Positions 1-6,148 of a DNA stretch of 6,915 nt are shown here, one piece after another. The notes below the pieces were generated by a model. That model had not been told where the DNA came from, ran no database searches, and saw only the letters and a program-made list of their open reading frames with translations. The position numbers were made by a program, and so were the translations under genes. The DNA lies in the NCBI GenBank assembly GCA_029239415.1, contig JAQZAY010000202.1, forward strand, positions 1-6,915, read 5' to 3'. The stretch's first letter is position 1, and each line of letters opens with the position of its first letter. Origin of the DNA: Pseudomonas sp. (GTDB lineage Bacteria > Pseudomonadota > Gammaproteobacteria > Pseudomonadales > Pseudomonadaceae).

Positions 1-18
1 AGGGCCTCCCTTTTTTTT
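1..18 (+). terminator. Possible right part of a terminator from an upstream gene
   Basis: The window opens with AGGGCCTCCC followed directly by eight T residues (11-18). This looks like the descending arm of an intrinsic terminator with its U-tract, for a rightward gene ending just left of the window. The left arm would be outside the window. A minimal AGGG/CCCT stem (1-4 with 8-11) can form inside it, but its 3-base loop is tight. The call depends on unseen sequence. Confidence 0.35.
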
Positions 19-84
19 GCCTTCGGCCAAACATTGTCAGGGGGCCGGGGTCAGAGCCTGCGTTCAGAATCCATCCTCAAGAAA

Positions 85-91
85 AAGAAGG
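85..91 (+). promoter_or_regulatory. Ribosome binding site of the short solute-binding protein
   Basis: AAGAAGG lies 7 bases before the ATG at 99. It supports this start, which also begins directly with a good signal peptide. I see no convincing sigma-70 promoter in positions 19-84: TTGTCA at 34-39 resembles a -35 box, but no -10-like hexamer lies at the right distance. Confidence 0.55.
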
Positions 92-98
92 TACCTCC

Positions 99-602
99 AT
101 GCGTTCGACTCTACTCATCCTGCTTGTCCTGATGGCCAGCCCCTGGGCCCAGGCAGAGCTGATCGACGAAGTGAACGACCGCGGCGAGCTGCGTATCGCG
201 GTGCAGGCCGACAGCCCGCCCTTCAGCTTCAAGGAACACGAGCGGCTGACCGGCTTTGCGATCGAGCTGGGACAGGTGCTGGCTGCTGAGCTGGATGTGC
301 GAGCCGAGTTCCTCGAGACACCTGCCGAACAGGTCCTGCCCGGCGTTGAAAGCGGCAAGTACGATATCGCTCTTGACCAGGTGAACGCCGGCGAGCAATT
401 CGATGGACGCGTCGAGGTGAGCCAGCCTTACCAGGCCCGTCAGGATGGCAAGCCGTCGCTGGTGATCCCCTTCCAGAAAGGCAACCCTGCGTTTCGCAGC
501 GCCGTGGACAATGCCTTGCAGCGCATCAAGGACGACGGCCGCCTGACAGCCCTGCAACAGAAGTGGCTCGAGAAGAAGGACGACGCCCCGGCGCAGCCGT
601 AG
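99..602 (+). CDS. Short periplasmic solute-binding protein, family 3 (SBP_bac_3), lacking lobe 2
   Basis: The product is 167 residues and related to periplasmic amino-acid-binding proteins of ABC transporters. Residues 1-19 are a signal peptide with an AQA cleavage site before Glu20, so the protein should be periplasmic. Residues 28-112 match lobe 1 of the family: GELRIAVQADSPPFSF, TGFAIELG, GKYDIALD, and a GR...SQPY segment in which Arg104 aligns with the arginine that normally holds the ligand carboxylate. Residues 121-157 (IPFQKGNPAF, then DNALQRIKDDGRL and KWL) match the C-terminal return to lobe 1. The 80-100 residues that normally sit between these parts, making lobe 2 and supplying the acidic residue for the ligand amino group, are absent, and the junction is in frame. 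Full-length relatives have about 230-260 residues. No permease or ATPase gene is adjacent. It may be a degenerate binding protein, or a single-lobe protein with another role such as ligand or partner binding. Confidence 0.85.
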   Translation: MRSTLLILLVLMASPWAQAELIDEVNDRGELRIAVQADSPPFSFKEHERLTGFAIELGQVLAAELDVRAEFLETPAEQVLPGVESGKYDIALDQVNAGEQFDGRVEVSQPYQARQDGKPSLVIPFQKGNPAFRSAVDNALQRIKDDGRLTALQQKWLEKKDDAPAQP

Positions 603-618
603 CCTGACGGGTCAGGCT
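601..618. terminator. Hairpin between convergent genes, overlapping a stop codon
   Basis: AGCCTGA (601-607), loop CGGG, TCAGGCT (612-618) forms a perfect 7-bp stem. It begins inside the TAG stop (600-602) of the upstream gene and sits in the 34-base gap before the convergent oxygenase stop. There is no T-tract on either side, so it is a weak or imperfect intrinsic terminator at best. Its position between converging genes is the main reason to call it. Confidence 0.45.
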
Positions 619-636
619 CGGTGGTCGATCCTGCGC

Positions 637-1269
637 TCAGAACGGCTCATTGCCACGGCGCCGGAACCAGCCGGTCAAGGACAGGCGGTCACGTCGGGAC
701 GGCAGCACCTCGTGGAGAATGTCGCCCGACAGGAACACCACCAGGCAACCGGCGCAAGGCTGTACATCGTGGACCACCCCGTCGGCCAGGCTCATGCGCA
801 GCTGGCCGCCATCGCCGGGCTGCCAGTGCTCGTTGAGGTAGATGATCGCCGAGACCATGCGCCGGTCATCATCGCGAAAACGGTCCAGGTGCTGGCGGTA
901 GAAGGCTCCAGGCGGGTACATCGCAAAATGGCACTCGAACTCTTCGAGCCCCAGGAACAGCCCGCGGTTGAGTGCCTGGCGCAGGCTCTCCATGACATCC
1001 AGGTAACGGTCGCAGACCGCTGCCTGGCCGGGCTCGATCCACTGGATATGGTCGCCACGGATGCGCTCGACCACCTCCTGGGCGGCACCGCGCCCGACAC
1101 TGGCCGGTGCCAGCTCGCCCTCGGCGGCGCGTTGCAGGCATTCGGCCGCAAGCGCCAGGCTCAGGTCCTGGGGCAGAAACAGATCGTGCTGCGACCAGCC
1201 ACGAGTGGCCAGGTCATCGACGATACGCAATAGCGAAGGGTGATCGGGAGAGATGTGCATGGCGCGCAT
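637..1269 (-). CDS. 2OG-Fe(II) oxygenase (prolyl 4-hydroxylase-like fold)
   Basis: The product is 210 residues from the ATG at 1269 and a member of the 2-oxoglutarate/Fe(II)-dependent dioxygenase superfamily. These enzymes couple oxidative decarboxylation of 2-oxoglutarate to hydroxylation of a substrate. The double-stranded beta-helix core is clear. HxD is His127-Leu-Asp129 in FYRQHLDRF, the distal iron ligand is His186 in SGDILHEV, and RLS (Arg195, Ser197) is the 2-oxoglutarate carboxylate site. YLNEHWQPGDGGQLR (144-158) is the typical strand and turn of the P4Hc type. There is no signal peptide, so it should be cytoplasmic. The reading frame is open up to an ATG at 1335, but the residues before 1269 are rich in Arg and Trp and look non-coding. 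ATG at 1269 or 1260 is the likely start. A weak GGCGG/GGATGG purine stretch precedes 1269. It is divergent from the DUF2059 gene. The substrate (a protein residue or a small molecule) cannot be told from sequence, and no siderophore receptor of the PiuC type is adjacent. Confidence 0.85.
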   Translation of the reverse strand: MRAMHISPDHPSLLRIVDDLATRGWSQHDLFLPQDLSLALAAECLQRAAEGELAPASVGRGAAQEVVERIRGDHIQWIEPGQAAVCDRYLDVMESLRQALNRGLFLGLEEFECHFAMYPPGAFYRQHLDRFRDDDRRMVSAIIYLNEHWQPGDGGQLRMSLADGVVHDVQPCAGCLVVFLSGDILHEVLPSRRDRLSLTGWFRRRGNEPF

Positions 1270-1372
1270 AGTATCCATCCGCCACACAAACCGACAGCGC
1301 CACTTGGCCGAGAGTGTGCGATGGTATCTCGACAAAGACAGGCCCTGTTACGGACAATGGCTGCCTGCCGAC

Positions 1373-1377
1373 AGGAG
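1373..1377 (+). promoter_or_regulatory. Ribosome binding site of the DUF2059 gene
   Basis: AGGAG lies 6 bases before the ATG at 1384 and fixes this start. It lies within a small inverted repeat, CCTG (1364-1367) and CAGG (1372-1375), which could partly cover the site. Confidence 0.7.
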
Positions 1378-1383
1378 TGTTGA

Positions 1384-2136
1384 ATGCGTCGTTCGTTTTG
1401 CTTGCTGCTGATGCTGTGCTGCGCCACGCCTGTCTGGGCAGACAGCCTCGATCAACTGTACAAGGCCGCCGGCTGGCCCGACCAGCGCGCCCACTTCATC
1501 GATGCCGTCGGCGCCGCCCAGCAACGCTATCGCAACAGCCTGCCGCCTGCGGTCTACCAGGCCTTGGTCAGCAACAGCAACCAGCGCTTCCAGGCCCAGG
1601 CAATGGACCGCCGCGCCCAGGCGCAGCTGCGCGCCAACCTCGAGGACCCGCAGCCCGCGCTGGGCTTTTTCCAGTCGCCGCTGGGACGCAAGGTGGTCGC
1701 CGCCGAACTGCTCGCCACCCGTAGCGACCAACTGGCCAAGCACGCCGGGGGCCTGCCCAAGATGGCCGCCAGCGATGACCGCAGGTTGGCCATCGGTCAT
1801 CTGGTCCAGGCCCTGCCGGCCCGCGAGGCGGGCGCCGAGGTCAGCCTGGCGATCGCCGGCGTCGCGGCCGACAGCCTCAGCTCGATGCTCCCGGGGCTGT
1901 TCGGTGGCGGCCAGGCCCAGGGCATGCTCGAAGGCCAGCGCCAGCGCCTGATGCAACAGATCGGCGATGACCTCGACAACACGCTGCTGTATGTCTACCG
2001 CGAGCTGTCCGACCCCGAGCTCGAAGAATTCGCCACCTTTGCCGAATCCCCCGAGGGCAAGGCGTACTACAAGGCCGCCCTGGCAGCGATTCGTGCAGGA
2101 CTCGCGGTCGGCCAGAACGCCACGGACCTCAAGTGA
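1384..2136 (+). CDS. Secreted DUF2059 domain protein with two copies of the motif
   Basis: The product is 250 residues. Residues 1-19 are a signal peptide ending in PVWA before Asp20. The Cys residues at 6, 12 and 13 are not in a lipobox, so export to the periplasm by signal peptidase I is likely. The mature protein is helical and rich in Ala, Gln and Leu. A motif characteristic of DUF2059 appears near the C-terminus: DPELEEFATFAESPEGKAYY (210-229), followed by an Ala-rich helix. A diverged second copy lies at 87-113, with DPQPALGFFQSPLGRKVVAAE. The family is common in proteobacteria and its biochemical role is not established; I assign none. The gene is probably monocistronic: the upstream gene is divergent and the downstream gene convergent, with no spacer. 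Confidence 0.85.
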   Translation: MRRSFCLLLMLCCATPVWADSLDQLYKAAGWPDQRAHFIDAVGAAQQRYRNSLPPAVYQALVSNSNQRFQAQAMDRRAQAQLRANLEDPQPALGFFQSPLGRKVVAAELLATRSDQLAKHAGGLPKMAASDDRRLAIGHLVQALPAREAGAEVSLAIAGVAADSLSSMLPGLFGGGQAQGMLEGQRQRLMQQIGDDLDNTLLYVYRELSDPELEEFATFAESPEGKAYYKAALAAIRAGLAVGQNATDLK

Positions 2137-3057
2137 TCAGCCCAGGCGCTGGTCGATGAAGGCGAAATAGCGCTCGCGAATGCCGGGCAGTTCGTTGACC
2201 AGATGGTGCCGTGCCTCGGGCAGCATCAGGATCTGCGGGTCCGCGAACTTGGCCTTCAGCACCTTGAGGTTGTAGGGCCAGTCCACCGTGCCATCCGCTT
2301 CGCCTTGCACGATCAGGGGCCGCCTCGGACTGCTCGGTGCCGACTCTATTCGCTTGATCCAGCTCACCAGTGCACCGACCCAGGCCGTCGGCAAGCGCCG
2401 TGGCTGCAGCGGATCAGCCTGCAGGAACGGCAGGAACCGCGGATCATTGCTGTTCTCGCTGAAGCGCCGGTCGATGCCGCTGACGAAATGGCGCAAGACT
2501 CGATAACTGAGCTTCGACCAATACCAGGCGCGTGGGCGCACCAGCGGTGCCAGCAGGATCGCCTGCCCATCCACCGGGCTGCGCTCTCCCTCATGCAACA
2601 GGTGATCGACCACGATCGCCCCGCCGGTGCTCTGCCCGCACAGGTGCCAGGGGCGTGGCAAGTCGAGCTGCCGAGCTTGTTCGAACAGCGCTTGCAGCAT
2701 GTGCTGGTAGACCAGGAAGTCGTCGATGCTGGCCCGCTCGCCGCTGGACAGGCCATGCCCCGGCAGATCGCAGGCGATGACCGCAAAGCCCTGGCCCAGC
2801 GCCCATTCGACCACATGCCGGTAGAGGCCCATGTGATCGTAGAAGCCGTGCAACACAAAGAGCGTTGCCACCGGCGCCTCGGGCAGCCATACCTGCCCGA
2901 CCAGATCGAAGCCGTCGATCTGCAGGCCGCCAAGCCAGCCTTGGCCAGGCAGAGTGTAGTAGCGCTGGTAGTTCAGCGCCTGGGCTGACAATGGCTGGCG
3001 CGCCGCCAGCGGGGCAAGGCTGGCACGCAGCAGGTCGGGGTGGAAAGACGCAGGCAT
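2137..3057 (-). CDS. Alpha/beta hydrolase, lysophospholipase / monoacylglycerol lipase type (Hydrolase_4, S33)
   Basis: The product is 306 residues from the ATG at 3057, a serine hydrolase probably acting on an acyl ester. HG (70-71) in FVLHGFYDHMG is the oxyanion region. DLPGHGLSSGER (97-108) is the hallmark of the lysophospholipase/monoglyceride lipase group. The nucleophile elbow is GQSTG with Ser143. QGEADGTVDW gives the catalytic Asp255, and EARHHLVNE the catalytic His (probably His284). All three triad residues are present, so the enzyme should be active. There is no signal peptide, which suggests a cytoplasmic location. The frame is open to an ATG at 3126, but the 23 extra codons are rich in Arg, His and Pro with no family match, so 3057 is preferred even though its Shine-Dalgarno (CTGGA) is weak. 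It follows maa on the same strand after 79 bases and may be co-transcribed. Its stop abuts that of the DUF2059 gene. Confidence 0.87.
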   Translation of the reverse strand: MPASFHPDLLRASLAPLAARQPLSAQALNYQRYYTLPGQGWLGGLQIDGFDLVGQVWLPEAPVATLFVLHGFYDHMGLYRHVVEWALGQGFAVIACDLPGHGLSSGERASIDDFLVYQHMLQALFEQARQLDLPRPWHLCGQSTGGAIVVDHLLHEGERSPVDGQAILLAPLVRPRAWYWSKLSYRVLRHFVSGIDRRFSENSNDPRFLPFLQADPLQPRRLPTAWVGALVSWIKRIESAPSSPRRPLIVQGEADGTVDWPYNLKVLKAKFADPQILMLPEARHHLVNELPGIRERYFAFIDQRLG

Positions 3058-3136
3058 CGGTTGAATCCAGATTGATCGAGCGCAGATAGTCGGGTGTGCG
3101 TGCCGTCGTGGCAAGCGGGCGGGCACCCCGACGCGG

Positions 3137-3700
3137 TCATCGCGGGACCGGCTGGCGCACCCGCGCGGGATTTCCCATCGCCGTCGCCCCCGCCGGCACG
3201 TCGCGCGTCACCACGCTGCCTGCGCCAATCACCGCGTTATCGCCAATCGTAACCCCTGCCAGGATGATCGCCGCGCCGCCGATCCACACGTTGTTGCCAA
3301 TGCTGACCGGCCGCCCGCTTTCAAGCCCGGTACGGCGCAAGTCGGGGTCCATGGGGTGCTCGGCGGTGTAGACCTGTACCCCGGGGCCGATCTGGCAGTC
3401 GTCGCCGATGCTCACGGGCAGCACGTCGAGGATCACGCAGTTGAAGTTCATGAAGGTATTGGCGCCAATACGAATGTTGTAGCCGTAGTCGCAACAGAAC
3501 GGCGCGCGGATCACCGTGCCCTCGCCGACTTCGCCAAAGTGCTCGACCAGCAACGCATGGCGCGCTTCGTTGAACAGGTCGGTGCTGTGGTTGTAGCGTT
3601 GCATCCACTGCCTGTTCGCGGTCTGTTCGGCCTGCAGCTCGGGACTGCCGGCATGATAGAGCTCGCCTGCGAGCATCTTCTGTTTTTCGCTGAGGGACAT
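3137..3700 (-). CDS. maa: Maltose O-acetyltransferase (LacA/Maa family hexapeptide acetyltransferase)
   Basis: The product is 187 residues, close to the 183 of E. coli Maa. Members transfer acetyl from acetyl-CoA to a hydroxyl of maltose, glucose or related sugars, in the cytoplasm as a trimer. The N-terminal helical domain (KQKMLAGELYHAGSPEL, residues 6-22) is the Maa/Nod acetyltransferase signature. The left-handed beta-helix follows, with CDYGYNIRIG (70-79), NFNCVILDV (85-93) and repeated [IV]GxxxxI hexapeptides from about 97 to 165. Catalytic His115 in YTAEHPMDP and Asn85 fall at the same numbers as in E. coli LacA. GNPARVRQ (176-183) is the usual C-terminal signature. The start has an excellent AGGAGG. 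The true acceptor may be a sugar other than maltose, because paralogues differ in substrate. It is divergent from the acylase and upstream of the alpha/beta hydrolase. Confidence 0.9.
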   Translation of the reverse strand: MSLSEKQKMLAGELYHAGSPELQAEQTANRQWMQRYNHSTDLFNEARHALLVEHFGEVGEGTVIRAPFCCDYGYNIRIGANTFMNFNCVILDVLPVSIGDDCQIGPGVQVYTAEHPMDPDLRRTGLESGRPVSIGNNVWIGGAAIILAGVTIGDNAVIGAGSVVTRDVPAGATAMGNPARVRQPVPR

Positions 3701-3707
3701 GCTGGCG

Positions 3708-3713
3708 CCTCCT
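3708..3713 (-). promoter_or_regulatory. Ribosome binding site of maa
   Basis: Read on the minus strand, AGGAGG is a consensus Shine-Dalgarno 7 bases before the ATG at 3700. It is the strongest such site in the window and fixes the maa start. Confidence 0.75.
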
Positions 3714-3770
3714 GGGGGCTATTCTCTGAGCGCATCTATCATGCAGACCACAGGTGGAGCGCGAATGCAC

Positions 3771-3776
3771 AGGGAG
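3771..3776 (+). promoter_or_regulatory. Ribosome binding site that decides the acylase start
   Basis: AGGGAG lies 5 bases before the ATG at 3782. The reading frame is open far upstream, back to 3356 and antisense to maa. This site, together with the signal/anchor segment that begins right after the ATG, identifies 3782 as the start. The 81-base divergent gap (3701-3781) must also hold the promoters of both genes. I see no hexamer pair there good enough to call. Confidence 0.65.
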
Positions 3777-3781
3777 TTCGG

Positions 3782-6148
3782 ATGAAACGCAGCCTGATCC
3801 TGATGGCTCTGGTAGTGGCCGCCGTCGCTGGCGGCGGCTACTGGTACGTGCACGGCAAGTTGCCACAGCGCCAGGGCAAAGCGGCGCTGGCCGGCCTGCA
3901 GGCGCCGGTGAGCGTGCGCTTCGATAGCCGTGGGGTGCCGCACATCGAGGCGCGCAATGAGCCCGACCTGTACCGCGCGCTGGGCTATGTGCATGCCCAG
4001 GACCGGCTGTTCCAGATGGAGATCGTCCGGCGCCTGGCCCGGGGCGAGCTGGCCGAGGTGCTCGGCAGCCAGCTGGTGCCCACCGATACCCTGTTCCGCA
4101 CCCTGCGCATCGGCGAACAGGCCGAGCGCATGGTCGAGCGCCAGGACAAGCAGGCGCCGGCCTGGCTGGCCCTGCAGGCGTACCTGGAGGGCATCAATGC
4201 CTGGCAGTCCAGCCATCCCAAGCCCATCGAGTTCGACCTGCTGGGCATCGAGGCGCGCCCCTTCACCGCCCAGGACACCCTGAGCGTTGCCGGCTACCTG
4301 GCCTACAGCTTTGCCGCCGCCTTTCGGACCGAGCCTGCGCTGACGTTCATTCGCGATCAGCTGGGCCACGAGTACCTGCACATCTTCGACCTCGACTGGC
4401 AGCCAGATGGCGCGTTGCAGCCCACCGCCCTGGCAGCCGGAGACTGGCGCGGGCTGGAGCAGCTGGCGCGGCTGAGCCATGCGGCGCTTGGCGAGGCGGG
4501 CGTGGCGCAGTTCGAAGGCAGCAATGCCTGGGCCGTGTCCGGCACCCGCACCCGAAGCGGCAAGCCGTTGCTGGCGGGCGACCCTCACATCGGCTTTGCC
4601 GTGCCGGCCGTCTGGTACGAGGCGCAGCTGAGCGCGCCGGGCTTCAACCTGTATGGCTACCACCAGGCGCTCAATCCCTTTGCCACCTTGGGGCACAACC
4701 GTGACTTCGGCTGGAGCCTGACCATGTTCCAGAACGACGACGTCGACCTGATCGCCGAACGCGTCAACCCCGACAATCCCGAGCAGGTGTGGGTCGATGG
4801 CCAGTGGCGGGACCTGGAGCGGGTCGAGCGACAGATCATGGTCAAGGGCCAGGCGCCTGTCACCATCACCCTGCGGCGCTCGCCCCATGGCCCGATCGTC
4901 AATCCGGTGATCGGCGCTACCGCCGGGCCAACGCCCATCGCCCTGTGGTGGGCGTTCCTGGAAACCGAGAACCCGATTCTCGACGGCTTCTACCAGGTCA
5001 ACCGTGCCGACACGCTTGCCAGGATGCGCATGGCAGCGGCGAAGATCCAGGCACCGGGCCTGAACCTGGTCTGGGCCAACGCCGCTGGCGATATCGGCTG
5101 GTGGGCGGCGGCGCGACTGCCGATACGCCCTGCCGGCGTCAATCCGGCGTTCATCCTCGACGGCGCCAGCGACCAGGCGCACAAGAGCGGTTTCTATCCC
5201 TTCAGCGCCAACCCGCAGCAGGAAAATCCCGCCAGCGGATATATCGTCTCGGCCAATTTCCAGCCACCCGCGGCCATCCCCGTACCGGGCTACTACAACC
5301 TGCCCGACCGTGGCCGTTGGCTCGACCGGCAGTTGGCCAGTCCCGACATCCGCTGGGACGTTCAAGGCAGCCAGGCGCTGCAGCTCGATACAGCCACCGA
5401 CTACGGCCCACGCACCCTGGCGCCCTTGCTCGGTACCCTGCGCGACATCGCCCGGAACGATCAGGAAACAAGGCTGGTCGAGCAGCTCGCCGCATGGCGT
5501 GGCGACTACCCGCTGGAATCGACCAGCGCCACGCTGTTCAACCAGTTCCTGTACGAGCTGGCCTACGGCGCCCTGCACGATGAACTGGGCGAGACCTGGT
5601 TTGGCGTGCTGATCAACACGCGCGACATCGATGCCGCCCTGCCCCGCCTGGCGGCAGATGCCGAGTCACCTTGGTGGAAGCGGCACGGCAGCAGCGAGCG
5701 CAGCGACCGCACCCAAGTGGTTCGCCAGGCCTGGCAACGCAGCCTGGCGCACTTGCGCGAAACCTTGGGCGACGACGCGTCGGCGTGGCAGTGGGGCAAG
5801 GCCCATACCTTGACCCACAACCACCCGCTGGGTGTGCAGAAACCGCTGAACCTGCTGTTCAATGTCGGGCCGTTCGCGGCCCCGGGCAGCCATGAAGTGC
5901 CCAACAACCTGTCGGCGAAGATCGGCCCGGCGTCCTGGCCGGTCACCTATGGGCCCTCCACTCGCCGCGTGATCGACTTCGCCGATGCCGGGCAGGCGCT
6001 GACCATCAACCCGGTCGGGCAAAGCGGCGTGTTGTTCGACCGTCACTATGGGGACCAGGCGCGCGATTACGCAGAAGGCCGGTACCACAGGGCAAGCATG
6101 GGCGCGAGCCCGGCCCGTATTGCCTTGCAGCTCGTGCCGACACGGTAG
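3782..6148 (+). CDS. Penicillin acylase family protein (peptidase S45, Ntn hydrolase precursor)
   Basis: The product is 788 residues. S45 enzymes are made as one chain, cut themselves into alpha and beta subunits in the periplasm, and hydrolyse amides such as penicillins, N-acyl-homoserine lactones or acylated siderophore precursors. Residues 1-24 form a basic start plus a hydrophobic stretch (LILMALVVAAVA), a signal peptide or membrane anchor. The alpha part carries GVPHIEA (51-57) and GYVHAQDRLFQME (68-80) followed by RR and GELAEVLGS. The self-cleavage site is Gly246-Ser247 in EGSNAW, which makes Ser247 the N-terminal nucleophile of a beta chain of about 542 residues. GDPH (266-269), LGHN (303-306), WSLT (311-314) and DDVDL (319-323) are typical of the family, as is GQSG...HYGDQ near the end (746-759). 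The size fits the Pseudomonas acylases PvdQ, QuiP and HacB (roughly 760-850), but I cannot tell which, if any, is its orthologue. No pyoverdine genes are in view. It is monocistronic, ended by the palindromic terminator at 6274-6299. Confidence 0.9.
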   Translation: MKRSLILMALVVAAVAGGGYWYVHGKLPQRQGKAALAGLQAPVSVRFDSRGVPHIEARNEPDLYRALGYVHAQDRLFQMEIVRRLARGELAEVLGSQLVPTDTLFRTLRIGEQAERMVERQDKQAPAWLALQAYLEGINAWQSSHPKPIEFDLLGIEARPFTAQDTLSVAGYLAYSFAAAFRTEPALTFIRDQLGHEYLHIFDLDWQPDGALQPTALAAGDWRGLEQLARLSHAALGEAGVAQFEGSNAWAVSGTRTRSGKPLLAGDPHIGFAVPAVWYEAQLSAPGFNLYGYHQALNPFATLGHNRDFGWSLTMFQNDDVDLIAERVNPDNPEQVWVDGQWRDLERVERQIMVKGQAPVTITLRRSPHGPIVNPVIGATAGPTPIALWWAFLETENPILDGFYQVNRADTLARMRMAAAKIQAPGLNLVWANAAGDIGWWAAARLPIRPAGVNPAFILDGASDQAHKSGFYPFSANPQQENPASGYIVSANFQPPAAIPVPGYYNLPDRGRWLDRQLASPDIRWDVQGSQALQLDTATDYGPRTLAPLLGTLRDIARNDQETRLVEQLAAWRGDYPLESTSATLFNQFLYELAYGALHDELGETWFGVLINTRDIDAALPRLAADAESPWWKRHGSSERSDRTQVVRQAWQRSLAHLRETLGDDASAWQWGKAHTLTHNHPLGVQKPLNLLFNVGPFAAPGSHEVPNNLSAKIGPASWPVTYGPSTRRVIDFADAGQALTINPVGQSGVLFDRHYGDQARDYAEGRYHRASMGASPARIALQLVPTR

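Noticed and set aside
34..70. TTGTCA and CAGAAT as a promoter for the short binding protein
   Set aside because: The spacing is about 25 bases, too long for a sigma-70 promoter, and no other -10-like hexamer fits.
1304..1330. TTGGCC and TATCTC as a promoter for the DUF2059 gene
   Set aside because: The spacing is 15 bases and both hexamers match poorly, so I cannot support it.
1270..1335. Longer N-terminus of the 2OG-Fe(II) oxygenase
   Set aside because: The 22 extra residues are rich in Arg and Trp, have no family match and would use up most of the divergent promoter region. ATG at 1269 or 1260 is more likely.
2203..2988. A 261-codon plus-strand frame inside the hydrolase region, and similar frames antisense to the DUF2059 gene (1348-1956) and the binding protein (111-557)
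   Set aside because: They are shadow frames produced by high GC3. The opposite strand holds the gene with clear catalytic or family motifs in each case.
3058..3126. Longer N-terminus of the alpha/beta hydrolase
   Set aside because: The extra residues are rich in Arg, His and Pro with no homology, and no better ribosome binding site precedes them.
3089..3132. Imperfect stem GTCGGGTG / CACCCCGAC between maa and the hydrolase as a terminator
   Set aside because: It needs a bulge, encloses a loop of about 27 bases and has no T-tract. It does not argue convincingly against co-transcription.
3356..3781. N-terminal extension of the acylase frame by 142 codons
   Set aside because: It runs antisense through maa and has no acylase homology. 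The ribosome binding site at 3771-3776 and the hydrophobic start at 3782 mark the real beginning.
3719..5578. A 619-codon open frame on the minus strand, antisense to the acylase
   Set aside because: It is a GC-rich shadow frame. Its product is low-complexity (Gly, Gln, Val, Arg, Ala) with no family motifs, whereas the plus strand encodes an unmistakable S45 acylase.
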